64,000 bases of DNA from RHKX01 sp963823565 (lineage in GTDB: Bacteria; Actinomycetota; Thermoleophilia; Solirubrobacterales; 70-9): the NCBI GenBank assembly GCA_963823565.1, contig CAWGLR010000001.1, forward strand, positions 1,054,001 through 1,118,000. The letters are read 5' to 3'. The notes under the pieces are model-generated. The model was not told the origin of the DNA, did not search any database, and worked only from the letters and a program-made list of their open reading frames with translations. This document shows positions 38,213 to 46,099 of the stretch, piece after piece. Positions within the stretch are counted from its first letter, which is position 1. Each line of letters starts with the position of its first letter. The position numbers and the translations under genes are program-made.

Positions 38213-38851
38213 TCAGAAGCTCGCCGAGCGCGGGCTCTCGGTGAAGGCCGCAAGCGCCGCCTTGCCTCCCGCCGGCAGCGGCGGGCCGTGGGCGAGCAGC
38301 AGCACGTCGAACTCGAGGTCGCAGAGGCGGCGGAACGCCTGCAGCAGGCCCTCCTTGGTCCGCGGCGGGTCGTCCATGAGCCCGTCGGGGACGAAGCCGA
38401 GCCCCTGGTCGTCGGTCATCAGCGAGTCGGCGAGGGCGAGAGCCCCGGGGCCGATCGATATGTGCAGGGCGCCGTCGTCGGGCGCGAGCGAGCCGACCTC
38501 GTGGGCGACGACGCCGTCGGTCACCTCGTCGCCCCAGTCGTAGGCGACGACCTCGGGGCTGCCCGGTCCCTCGAACTCGTGCAGGCCGGCCCGCGGGACG
38601 CGGATCGCGGCCCCGAACGCTCCCGCGATCTCCTCCGCGCCGCGCAGGTGATGGCGGTTGGAGAGGATCACCTGCTCGACTCCGCCGGCCGCGCGGAGCG
38701 CGTCCAGCAGCCCCTCCGCGCGGACCGGGTCGATCGCCGCGCGCTGCTCGGTCAGGTAGTGGGAGTGGACGATCATCCCGTGCTTGGGATGCGGCGCGCT
38801 CCAGTGCTCGATCCCCGGCACGACCTCGGTCAGAAGCTTCTGCTCGCTCAT
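38213..38851 (-). CDS. Metallo-beta-lactamase-fold-like protein with degenerate metal motif
   Basis: A 212-residue protein. EQVILSNRHHLRGAEEIAGA aligns with the HxHxDH region of metallo-beta-lactamase-fold hydrolases but keeps only part of it, and LLLAHGPPLPAGGKAAL resembles the C-terminal His block. DGALHISIGPGALALADSLM takes the place of the usual GHTPG-type strand. It may therefore be a non-catalytic or altered-metal member. ATG 38851 matches the natural N-terminus MSEQKLLTEVVPGIEHW; the frame extends further but into the purC promoter region. Function unknown. Confidence 0.6.
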   Translation of the reverse strand: MSEQKLLTEVVPGIEHWSAPHPKHGMIVHSHYLTEQRAAIDPVRAEGLLDALRAAGGVEQVILSNRHHLRGAEEIAGAFGAAIRVPRAGLHEFEGPGSPEVVAYDWGDEVTDGVVAHEVGSLAPDDGALHISIGPGALALADSLMTDDQGLGFVPDGLMDDPPRTKEGLLQAFRRLCDLEFDVLLLAHGPPLPAGGKAALAAFTESPRSASF

Positions 38852-38899
38852 TGCGGGAAGGGGATACCCGGCTCGGCGCGGTCCATGCGGACGGTTGGA

Positions 38900-38905
38900 T
38901 AGCTT
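38900..38905 (+). promoter_or_regulatory. Putative -10 element (TAGCTT) for purC
   Basis: TAGCTT ends seven bases before the purC ATG and there is no Shine-Dalgarno sequence, which fits a leaderless transcript. No good -35 is seen at 16-18 bp spacing. The gap to the divergent MBL-like gene is 61 bp. Confidence 0.4.
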
Positions 38906-38912
38906 GCCGCCC

Positions 38913-39770
38913 ATGGCCGGGTCACTGAGCGAGCTGAAGCTCCACTCCAGCGGGAAGGTGCGCGAGATCTACGAGGCGGGCGAGGACGCGCTCGTCATGG
39001 TCGCCTCCGACCGGATCTCCGCGTTCGACGTCGTCCTCCCCGAACCGATCCCGGACAAGGGCAAGGTCCTCACCCAGATGTCGATCTTCTGGTTCGAGAC
39101 GACTGGCGACATCGTCCCCAACCACTTCCTCGACGAGGACGTCCCCGAGGAAGTCGCCGGCCGTGCGATCCGCGTCAAGAGGCTGCAGATGTATCCGGTC
39201 GAGTGCGTCGTCCGCGGCTACATCACCGGGTCGGGCTGGAAGGAGTACCAGGAGACTGGCGAGGTCTGCGGGATCAAGCTCCCCGTCGGCCTGCGCGAGT
39301 CCGACCAGCTGCCGGAGCCGATCTTCACGCCGGCGACGAAGGCCGAGATCGGCGAGCACGACGAGAACGTGAGCTTCGAGCGCGCCTGCGAAATCGTCGG
39401 CTCGCGGCCGCTGATGGAGGAGCTCCGCCGGGCCTCGATCGAGCTCTACGAGCACGCCCGCACCCATGCCGCAGGTCGCGGGATCATCCTCGCCGACACG
39501 AAGTTCGAGTTCGGCTCGACGCCCGGGTGCGAGGTCGTCCTCGGCGACGAGGTCCTCACCCCCGACTCCTCCCGCTTCTGGCCGGCCGACGACTACGAGC
39601 CGGGCCGCGGGCAGAAGAGCTTCGACAAGCAGTTCGTCCGTGACTGGCTGCAGGAGCAGGGCTGGGACAAGGAGCCCCCCGCTCCGCCGCTTCCCGCCGA
39701 CGTGATCGAGGGCACCACCGCCCGCTATCGCGACGCCTACGAGCGGATCACCGGCCGCACGCTCGACTGA
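38913..39770 (+). CDS. purC: SAICAR synthetase (phosphoribosylaminoimidazole-succinocarboxamide synthase)
   Basis: Joins aspartate to CAIR with ATP. The 285-residue protein begins with GKVREIYEAGEDALVMVASD (substrate and ATP strands), followed by RISAFDVVLPEPIPDKGKVL, VVRGYITGSGWKEYQETG, LADTKFEFG and LTPDSSRFWPADDYEPG, all PurC family blocks. It is of the longer type (about 280-300 residues) rather than the 237-residue E. coli type. The cupin gene follows after 2 bp. Confidence 0.97.
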   Translation: MAGSLSELKLHSSGKVREIYEAGEDALVMVASDRISAFDVVLPEPIPDKGKVLTQMSIFWFETTGDIVPNHFLDEDVPEEVAGRAIRVKRLQMYPVECVVRGYITGSGWKEYQETGEVCGIKLPVGLRESDQLPEPIFTPATKAEIGEHDENVSFERACEIVGSRPLMEELRRASIELYEHARTHAAGRGIILADTKFEFGSTPGCEVVLGDEVLTPDSSRFWPADDYEPGRGQKSFDKQFVRDWLQEQGWDKEPPAPPLPADVIEGTTARYRDAYERITGRTLD

Positions 39771-39772
39771 CG

Positions 39773-40192
39773 ATGGAGGAGGGCGTCTCGCGGGCACAGC
39801 TCCGTGGCGAGGCGCCGGAGCGCTTCAACCGCCTGCGCGCCGAGCTCGGCGTCACCTCCTTCGGGATCAACGAGATCGTGCTCGCGCCGCGCCAGCGCGG
39901 GCGCATCCACCGGCACCGGCGCCAGGAGGAGGTCTACGTCGTCCTCGAGGGGACGCTGACGATCGCCCTCGAGGGCGAGGAGCAGCCGCTGGAGGCGGGC
40001 GAGCTGATCCGCGTCGCCCCCGGCATCCGCCGCCAGCTCGTCAACCGCGGGCCGGACAAGCTGGTCCTGCTCGCCCTCGGCGGCGACGGCGAGCACGCCG
40101 GCCGCGACGGCGAGGCCTTCACGAGCTGGGACGACCACGAGCGCGGCCGCGCGCCGCAGGAGATCCCGCTGCCGGGGGACCTGCCGGCTTAG
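39773..40192 (+). CDS. Cupin-domain protein
   Basis: A 139-residue single cupin. Motif 1 is GRIHRHRRQEEVYVVLEGTL (His-x-His and Glu metal ligands) and motif 2 is LIRVAPGIRRQLVNRG, in which the usual second His is replaced by Gln/Arg, so metal binding may be weak. Members range from sugar epimerase-like to regulatory proteins. It directly follows purC by 2 bp and is likely co-transcribed, but there is no known role for a cupin in purine synthesis. Confidence 0.82.
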   Translation: MEEGVSRAQLRGEAPERFNRLRAELGVTSFGINEIVLAPRQRGRIHRHRRQEEVYVVLEGTLTIALEGEEQPLEAGELIRVAPGIRRQLVNRGPDKLVLLALGGDGEHAGRDGEAFTSWDDHERGRAPQEIPLPGDLPA

Positions 40193-40204
40193 CCCCTCCC
40201 CCTT

Positions 40205-40255
40205 CGCCGAGTGGCCGATGCATTGCGCATAGCGCGACCGAAACGCCACTCGGCG
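40205..40255. repeat. Intergenic hairpin, copy C of a three-copy family
   Basis: Perfect 11-bp arms CGCCGAGTGGC (40205-40215) and GCCACTCGGCG (40245-40255) enclose a 29-nt loop holding GCGCATAGCGC (40225-40235), followed by GACC and AAA as in copy B. It lies between the cupin stop and the sulfotransferase start, 40 bp before the latter. It may act as a terminator or as a repeat element; no T-run follows. Confidence 0.75.
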
Positions 40256-40278
40256 CTTACGGGCCCCGGCCGCGCCGG

Positions 40279-40284
40279 TACCCT
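40279..40284 (+). promoter_or_regulatory. Putative -10 element (TACCCT) for the sulfotransferase at 40295
   Basis: TACCCT is followed by ten bases and the ATG, without Shine-Dalgarno sequence. The same spacing with similar boxes is seen before the genes at 42256 (CATCCT), 44488 (CACCCT) and 48359 (TATCGT), which supports a common start signal. Confidence 0.4.
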
Positions 40285-40294
40285 GCGCCGCCGG

Positions 40295-41260
40295 ATGAGC
40301 GGCGCGATTCTGATCCAGGGGATGCGGCGGTCGGGGACGACGATCCTCTACGACGCGCTGCTGGAGGACCCCGGGCTGCACTGCTTCTACGAGCCGCTGC
40401 GGGAGGACACCGACACGCCCGGCGGCGGCAGCGGCGCGCGCGAGTCGGACCCGTTCGCGGAGACGCGCGAGCTGCGGAGGGCGTACCGGGATGAGAACTA
40501 CCCCGACCTGGATCTCGACGCGTTCAACGTCGGCGGACCGCGGAACCCGGAGCTCGAGATCGGGCCCGGGCTGCCGGCGCACGCCGAGGGCTTCCTGAAG
40601 ACGCTGCTCGACCGCGACGAGCGGGTGATGATCAAGGAGACGCGCTTCTACGACAAGCTCGGCGCGCTGAGCGCGCTGGCGCCGCCGGATTCGGTGCTCG
40701 TGCACGTCGTCCGCGACCCGCGCTCGGTCGCGGTGTCGATGATGATGGGGCGGGACCGCAAGCGGGCCGACTCCTACTCCGATCCGGACGCGTTCTTCGG
40801 CGAGACGGAGCGGCGGAAGCTCTGGTCGAGCCGGCAGCTCTCGCAGATCCTGCTCGAGGACCCGGAGTACCGCGAGCTCGGCAAGCTCGCCAACTTCGAG
40901 CGGATCCTGCTCGTCTGGAAGCACACCTTCGAGCGCACATGGCACGACGGCCGCCTGCTCTTCGGCGGCCGCTACGTGCTGCTGCGGAACGAGGAGCTCC
41001 GCGCCGACACCGCGGGCGCGATCGGCCGCGTCTACGAGACCGCGGGCCTGCCGACGCCTCCCCAGGTCACCGAGTGGGCGCGCGACAAGGTCCGCCCACC
41101 CGAGGAGGTCTACGCGGGCGACGACCCCCGCTGGGCGCGCGCTTTCGCGAAGCTGGGAATGCGCGACGCGCTCGTGGACGCCGGCTACGGCGAGCTGGCC
41201 GAGCGGGAGGCGCCGGCGGAGCGCGGCTCGGGATTCCTCGGGCGGTTGCTCGGGGGCTAG
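40295..41260 (+). CDS. Sulfotransferase, divergent from the island group
   Basis: Transfers sulfate from PAPS. The 321-residue protein opens with ILIQGMRRSGTTILYDALLE (5'-phosphosulfate loop), has VLVHVVRDPRSVAVSMMMG (3'-phosphate site with Ser), and a C-terminal ARAFAKLGMRDALVDAGYGE. It lacks the LDAHP-(x6)-ET segment shared by the enzymes at 44488-56953, so it is a different branch and may use another acceptor. It lies between purC-cupin and purS-purQ, already within the purine cluster, 33 bp before purS. Confidence 0.82.
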   Translation: MSGAILIQGMRRSGTTILYDALLEDPGLHCFYEPLREDTDTPGGGSGARESDPFAETRELRRAYRDENYPDLDLDAFNVGGPRNPELEIGPGLPAHAEGFLKTLLDRDERVMIKETRFYDKLGALSALAPPDSVLVHVVRDPRSVAVSMMMGRDRKRADSYSDPDAFFGETERRKLWSSRQLSQILLEDPEYRELGKLANFERILLVWKHTFERTWHDGRLLFGGRYVLLRNEELRADTAGAIGRVYETAGLPTPPQVTEWARDKVRPPEEVYAGDDPRWARAFAKLGMRDALVDAGYGELAEREAPAERGSGFLGRLLGG

Positions 41261-41292
41261 CGCGTCCCCGCTCCTCGGTACTCTCGCCCCGC

Positions 41293-41535
41293 ATGCTCTG
41301 CCGCGTCCTCATCCGCCCCAAGGAGGGCATCCTCGACCCCCAGGGGAAGGCCGTCGAGCGGGCGCTTCCGACCCTCGGATTCGAGGGCGTCGGCGAGGTC
41401 AAGGTCGGCCGGATGGTCGAGCTCGAGATCGAGGACGCCTCGCGGCTGCCCGAGCTCTGCGAGAAGCTGCTGGCGAACCCGCTGGTCGAGGACTTCGAGA
41501 TCGAGGAGATCAAGACCGGCACGGGCGTGGCGTGA
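41293..41535 (+). CDS. purS: FGAM synthase subunit PurS
   Basis: Small subunit that bridges PurQ and PurL in the three-part FGAM synthase and channels ammonia. The 80 residues show the family pattern: CRVLIRPKEGILDPQGKAVE, LGFEGVGEVKVGRMVELEIE and LCEKLLANPLVEDFEIEEI. ATG 41293 is preceded by TACTCT at eight bases. The stop overlaps the GTG of purQ by 4 nt. Its third partner, purL, is displaced to 58329. Confidence 0.93.
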   Translation: MLCRVLIRPKEGILDPQGKAVERALPTLGFEGVGEVKVGRMVELEIEDASRLPELCEKLLANPLVEDFEIEEIKTGTGVA

Positions 41536-42218
41536 GGTTCGGGGTGCTGCAGTTCCCCGGCTCCTGCGACGAGGTCGATGCGCTGGGGGCCTGTGAGCGG
41601 GTCGGCGAGGCGAAGCTGATCTGGCACCGCGACTCCGAGCTCGGCGACGTCGACGCGGTCGTCGTCCCCGGCGGCTTCTCCTACGGCGACTACCTGCGGG
41701 TCGGCTCGATCGCCCGGTTCGCGCCGGCGATGGAGGCGGTGGCCGAGTTCGCGCGTGCGGGCGGTCCGGTGCTCGGCGTCTGCAACGGCTTCCAGGTGCT
41801 GTGCGAAGCGGGGATGCTCCCCGGCGCGCTGCTGCCGAACGAGAGCCTGCGGTTCATCTGCCGCCAGGTCGACATCGAGGTCGTCTCGGCCGACTCGGCT
41901 TGGACCCGCGCCTGCGAGCCAGGCGAGCGGCTGTCGATCCCGGTCAAGCACACGACCGGCCGCTTCTTCGCGCCGCCGCAGATGCTCGCCGAGATCGAGA
42001 ACTCTGGGCAGGTCGTCCTCCGCTACACCGAGGGCGAGAACCCGAACGGCTCGCTGAACGACATCGCGGGCGTTCGCAACGAGGCCGGCAACGTCGTCGG
42101 CCTGATGCCTCACCCCGAGCACGCGGTCGACCCGCTGACCGGCTCGGTCGACGGCCTGCGGCTGTTCGAGTCGGCGGTGTCGGCCGCGTCGCGGCCGACA
42201 GGCGTCGCGGCCGCCTGA
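41532..42218 (+). CDS. purQ: FGAM synthase glutaminase subunit PurQ
   Basis: Class I glutamine amidotransferase that supplies ammonia to PurL. The 228-residue protein has FGVLQFPGSCDEVD, VVVPGGFSYGDYLRVGSIA, the nucleophile elbow VLGVCNGFQVLCEAG with the catalytic Cys, and the His-x-Glu pair in LMPHPEHAVDP. GTG 41532 overlaps the purS stop. In most bacteria purL follows at once; here 16.1 kb of glycan-type genes intervene. Full length. Confidence 0.96.
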   Translation: MRFGVLQFPGSCDEVDALGACERVGEAKLIWHRDSELGDVDAVVVPGGFSYGDYLRVGSIARFAPAMEAVAEFARAGGPVLGVCNGFQVLCEAGMLPGALLPNESLRFICRQVDIEVVSADSAWTRACEPGERLSIPVKHTTGRFFAPPQMLAEIENSGQVVLRYTEGENPNGSLNDIAGVRNEAGNVVGLMPHPEHAVDPLTGSVDGLRLFESAVSAASRPTGVAAA

Positions 42219-42255
42219 CGCCCCTCCCCCGGTCCCTGCCATCCTGCCCGCTCCC

Positions 42256-43323
42256 ATGCGAGTAGGTATCTGCGCCTTCTGGTTCAACCGCGGGCAGGGC
42301 GTCGTCGCCCGCCAGCTCCGCTCCGCGCTCGACGACCTCGGGCACGAGAGCTTCGTGCTCGGCCGGCCGACCAAGGAGTCGTTCCCGATGCCCCAGGACG
42401 CACGCACCGACGACGTCTGGGCGCAGTCGGGCGTGACGCCGGCGTCGAACTTCTTCATCCCGACCGAGGAGCTGCTCGGCTGGGCCGACGACAACTCCCT
42501 CGACGCCTGCTTCTTCGACCAGAACTACGAGTTCGACTCGATCCGCGCGCTCCGCGACGCCGGCGTCAAGACGATCGGCCGCTTCGTCTGGGAGCGCTTC
42601 AGCGACGAGCACGTCGCACCGACCCGCAACTCCTACTCGCTGGTCTACGCGATGACCCATGCCGAGCAGCGCCGCTACGCCGACATGGGCATCGAGGCGC
42701 CGTACGTGCAGTGGGGCGTCCACCCGGAGTACCTCGAGTACACCCCCCACCGCCCCGACGACGTCGTCGACTTCCACTACCACGCCGGCCTGCTCGGGAA
42801 GCGGAAGCCGTTCAAGGAGGTCATCAACGCGTTCTCGGAGACGACGCAGCCGGAGCTGCGGCTGATCGTCAAGGCGCAGATCGAGCGCCGGATGAACTTC
42901 CTCGCCAACGCGGTCAAGCGCGACGATCGGATTCATCTGGTCCTCGAGGACCTGCCGACCGAGGAGCACCTGCAGAAGTTCGCCGACTCCCACGTCTGCA
43001 TGGCGCCGGCGCGCTGGGAGGGCCTGGGCCTGCACCTCTACGAGGCGATCGCGTTCGGCATGCCGATCGTCTGCAACGACGACGCCCCGATGAACGAGCT
43101 CGTCACCGACGGCGTCAACGGCCTGCTCGTCCCCTCCCACCCCGACGGCCTCGCCAACTCCGGCATCCCCGCCAGGACGGTGGACGTCCCGGCGCTGACC
43201 GTGGCGATCTCCCGGCTCGCCGATCCGGGCCTGCGCGCCGAGCTCTCGGCGGGCGCGCTGCAGATGCGCGAGGAGCGCAGCTGGGAGCGGGCCGTCAGCG
43301 ACGTCGCGGAGCTGCTGCGCTGA
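42256..43323 (+). CDS. Glycosyltransferase, GT-B fold (GT4-like), first island copy
   Basis: A 355-residue enzyme of the window's five-member group. It begins MRVGICAFWFNRGQGVVARQ, has FDQNYEFDSIRALRDAGVKT, a short linker before FHYHAGLLGKRKP, and the donor-site block ARWEGLGLHLYEAIAFGMPI with CNDDAPMNELV. It has no added repeat in the linker, so it may represent the original form. CATCCT lies ten bases before the ATG. It opens the block between purQ and purL and its stop overlaps the start of the glycosidase-like gene. Donor and acceptor unknown. Confidence 0.85.
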   Translation: MRVGICAFWFNRGQGVVARQLRSALDDLGHESFVLGRPTKESFPMPQDARTDDVWAQSGVTPASNFFIPTEELLGWADDNSLDACFFDQNYEFDSIRALRDAGVKTIGRFVWERFSDEHVAPTRNSYSLVYAMTHAEQRRYADMGIEAPYVQWGVHPEYLEYTPHRPDDVVDFHYHAGLLGKRKPFKEVINAFSETTQPELRLIVKAQIERRMNFLANAVKRDDRIHLVLEDLPTEEHLQKFADSHVCMAPARWEGLGLHLYEAIAFGMPIVCNDDAPMNELVTDGVNGLLVPSHPDGLANSGIPARTVDVPALTVAISRLADPGLRAELSAGALQMREERSWERAVSDVAELLR

Positions 43324-44436
43324 GGCGCGTCGCCGCAGCCCTCGCCGCGCTCAGCGTCGCGATCGGCGGGTGCGGCGGGAGCGAGGACGAGGGGCCGGCG
43401 CCGCCGACCCTGCCCCCGATTCCGGAGGTCACGCCGGCCCCGGCGCCCCCCGAGGCCACGGCGATCCCGCGCGCCGGCGACGAGGGGACCCGCTTCGGCT
43501 ACAACGACGCGCTCGAGGGCGGCTCGCCGCTGATCGGGCTGCTCCCCGGATCCGGGTCGGACACGATCCGCCTCCGGCTCAGCTGGAACCGGATCCAGCA
43601 GACGCGCGGCCCGTTCGACTGGCGTCACTACGACGGGCTCTACGGGCAGCTCCTGCGGCAGGGCGTGCGGCCGCTCTGGGTGATCGTCGAGGCGCCCTGC
43701 TGGACGGCGGCCGACCCGGCCGCCTGCAACCCGGCCGCGTCGGCCGGCGCGCCCGAGCCCGGCCCACGCCGGCGACCTCGCCGCGTTCGCCGCCGCGGTC
43801 GCCCAGCGCTACCCCGAGTCGCTGGGAATCGAGGTCGGCAACGAGGTCAACGATGCCCGCTTCTGGCCCGGCGGGCAGGACCCGGCCGGATACGCCGTGC
43901 TCCTGCGGACGACCGCCGCGGCCGTCGACCTGGTCGAACCCGAGATGCCGGTCGTCGCCAGCGGGCTCTCCCCGATCGAGCGGGCGACCGACGAGCAGGT
44001 GCCCTGGAAGACCTACCTCGACGTCGCGATCGCCGACGGCGGACTCGACGGCGTCGACGCGATCGCGTTCCATCCCTACGCCAGACTCGCCCGCGGCGAC
44101 GACCCCGGCGTCGCGGTCGGGGCGCTCGTCGACGAGGTGCGCGCGTTCCTCGACGAGCGCGGCGCCGAGGACTTGCCGCTGTGGATCACCGAGGTCGGGC
44201 TCAGCACCGCCGGCGACCCGCCACTGACCGGCGAGCAGCAGGCGACGGGGCTCGTCGCGATCGTCGAGGAGCTCGAGGCGCGGGGGATCCCGGTGGTGAT
44301 CGTCCACCGCCTCGTCGACGAGTCCAACCCCGCCTTTCCGCTCGAGGCCGGCTTCGGCGTCGTCGAGGCGGGTGGAGGGGCGCTGAAGCCCGCCTACTGC
44401 GCGCTCGCCGCGCTGCGCGGCGTGCCCTGCCCCTAG
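43320..44436 (+). pseudogene. Clan GH-A glycoside hydrolase-like lipoprotein, frameshifted
   Basis: The product would be an exported sugar hydrolase. Frame 1 (from 43320) has a lipoprotein signal (VAAALAALSVAIGGCGGS, lipobox Cys), a Pro-rich linker and barrel strands DTIRLRLSWNRIQQTRGPFD and VRPLWVIVEAPCW. After 43763-43765 the homologous sequence continues in the +1 frame: HAGDLAAFAAAVAQRYPE, then GIEVGNEVND (acid/base Glu) and LWITEVGLST (nucleophile Glu). One extra C in GGCCCAC explains the shift. It may be a true mutation, a sequence error or recoding. No ATG, GTG or TTG opens frame 1; CTG at 43320 overlapping the preceding stop (CTGA) is the only candidate. Nearest families look like GH39/GH5. 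Confidence 0.75.
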
Positions 44437-44487
44437 CCCCGCGCGAGGCCGCGCGGAGGTGGCGTTCGTGCCACCCTGTCTGCCGCC

Positions 44488-45423
44488 ATGGGCCTCCTCT
44501 CCCGCAAGAAGGACGCGAGCGACCGGCTGCCGGTTCCCTTCATCGTCGGCGTCGGCCGCTCCGGCACGACGATGCTGCGGCTCATGCTCGACGCGCATCC
44601 GGCGCTGACGATCCCGCCGGAGACGCACTTCGTCCCCGACCTGATCGACGCGATCGAGGCCGGGGCGACGCCCGAGCAGGCCGTCGAGGTGATGACGTCG
44701 GTCCGCCAGTGGGGCGACCTGCACACCGAACCCGCGGAGGTGCTGGAGCGCTGGCGCCGGCTCGACTCCTTCGAGGCCGGCCCCGCCCTGCGCGCCTTCT
44801 ACGAGATCTTCCCCGAGCGCCAGGGCAAGTCCCGCTACGGCGAGAAGACCCCCGCCTACGTCAAGAACATGCTGAAGATCGAGGGCGTGCTGCCGGAGGC
44901 GCGGTTCATCCACGTGATCCGCGACGGCCGCGACGTCGCCCTCTCCCGCTGGAAGCGGACGCTCGGCGACAAGGACCCGGCGCCGGCGTCGAAGGTCGCC
45001 GAGACGTGGGCGCGGCGGATCCGCCGCGCGCAGCGCCACGGCCGCAAGCTCGACCACTACATGGAGCTGCGCTACGAGGATCTCGTCACCGACACCGAGC
45101 CGAACCTGCGGCGGATCTGCGAATACCTCGAGCTCGACTGGGACCCCGTCGTGCTCCGCTACTACGAGCACGCCGCCGAGCGGATGGCCGAGATGGCCCG
45201 CGACCTGCCCGCGATCGAGGGCAAGCCGACCCGCCCCGGCGAGGAGCGGATGAAGGCGCACGCGATGACGCAGAAGCCGCCTGATCCCAGCGCGATGTAC
45301 CGGTGGAAGGAGCGGATGAAGCCGGAGGACGTCGCCGCCTTCGACGTCGCCGCCGGCGACCTCCTCGCCGAGCTCGGCTACGAGGTTGGCACGGCCGGCG
45401 AGGCGGCCGGCACGTCCGCGTGA
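44488..45423 (+). CDS. Sulfotransferase, tyrosylprotein-sulfotransferase-like
   Basis: PAPS-dependent enzyme of 311 residues. PFIVGVGRSGTTMLRLMLDA (residues 17-36) is the phosphosulfate loop, IPPETHF places a Glu at 45 where tyrosylprotein sulfotransferases have the catalytic base, and VIRDGRDVALS (143-153) is the 3'-phosphate site. The end, with KPPDPSAMYRWKERM and LLAELGYE, matches the C-terminus of animal TPSTs as I recall them. No membrane anchor or signal, so it acts in the cytoplasm. Acceptor could be a sugar, lipid or tyrosine. Coupled to the O-methyltransferase (GTGA). Confidence 0.87.
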   Translation: MGLLSRKKDASDRLPVPFIVGVGRSGTTMLRLMLDAHPALTIPPETHFVPDLIDAIEAGATPEQAVEVMTSVRQWGDLHTEPAEVLERWRRLDSFEAGPALRAFYEIFPERQGKSRYGEKTPAYVKNMLKIEGVLPEARFIHVIRDGRDVALSRWKRTLGDKDPAPASKVAETWARRIRRAQRHGRKLDHYMELRYEDLVTDTEPNLRRICEYLELDWDPVVLRYYEHAAERMAEMARDLPAIEGKPTRPGEERMKAHAMTQKPPDPSAMYRWKERMKPEDVAAFDVAAGDLLAELGYEVGTAGEAAGTSA

Positions 45424-46094
45424 GCGGCGACGGCGGCGGCAAGTTCGTCGCGCTGACCGACGACCTCCACGACTACGTCGTCCGCATCGGCTCGCGCGAG
45501 GATGCCGCGCTCGCCCGGGTCCGGGCGACGACCGCCGAGCTCGGCGGCGAGGCGGTCATGCAGGTCTCGCCCGACGAGGGCGCCCTGCTGACGGTGCTCG
45601 CCAAGCTCGTCGGAGCGCGCCGCGCGATCGAGCTCGGCACGTTCACCGGGTACTCGGCGATCTGCATCGCCCGCGGCCTCGCCGAGGGCGGAACACTCGT
45701 CGCCTGCGAGCTCGACTCCGACCGCGCCGCGACTGCGCGGGGCAACTTCGCCGCGGCCGGCGTCGGTGAGCGGATCGACCTCCGCGTCGGCCCCGCGCAG
45801 GAAACGCTGGACGCGCTCGAGGGCGAGGGCGGCGAGCCGTTCGACCTCGCCTTCGTCGACGCCGACAAGACCGGCTACCCGGATTACTACGAGAGCTGCC
45901 TGCGCCTGCTCCGGCCGGGCGGCCTGATCGTCATCGACAACGTCCTGCGCGGGGGCGACGTGATCGATCCTCCGGCCGACGACGCGGGGACGCGGGCGAT
46001 CGCGGCGCTCAACGAGCGGATCGCCGGCGACGAGCGCGTGGACGTCGCGATGCTCACCGTCGCCGACGGCGTCGGCCTCGCCCGCAAGCGCTGA
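45420..46094 (+). CDS. O-methyltransferase, class I SAM-dependent (family 3, CCoAOMT-like)
   Basis: A 224-residue methyltransferase. Motifs: MQVSPDEGALLTVLAKLVGA (substrate/dimer region), RAIELGTFTGYSAICIARGL (SAM loop), FDLAFVDADKTGYPDYYESC (metal Asp and catalytic region) and LRPGGLIVIDNVLRGGDV (metal Asp-Asn). This is the divalent-metal-dependent family that methylates catechol-like or sugar hydroxyls. The GTG start overlaps the sulfotransferase stop, and a glycosyltransferase follows after 5 bp, so it probably adds methyl groups to the same product. Confidence 0.9.
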   Translation: MSGDGGGKFVALTDDLHDYVVRIGSREDAALARVRATTAELGGEAVMQVSPDEGALLTVLAKLVGARRAIELGTFTGYSAICIARGLAEGGTLVACELDSDRAATARGNFAAAGVGERIDLRVGPAQETLDALEGEGGEPFDLAFVDADKTGYPDYYESCLRLLRPGGLIVIDNVLRGGDVIDPPADDAGTRAIAALNERIAGDERVDVAMLTVADGVGLARKR

Positions 46095-46099
46095 GGACG

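Noticed and set aside
42711..45284. Single long frame of 857 codons covering the glycosidase and sulfotransferase
   Set aside because: Only about 150 codons in the middle (from 43320 to the frameshift) are coding; the rest is out of frame to the glycosyltransferase, the second half of the glycosidase and the sulfotransferase.
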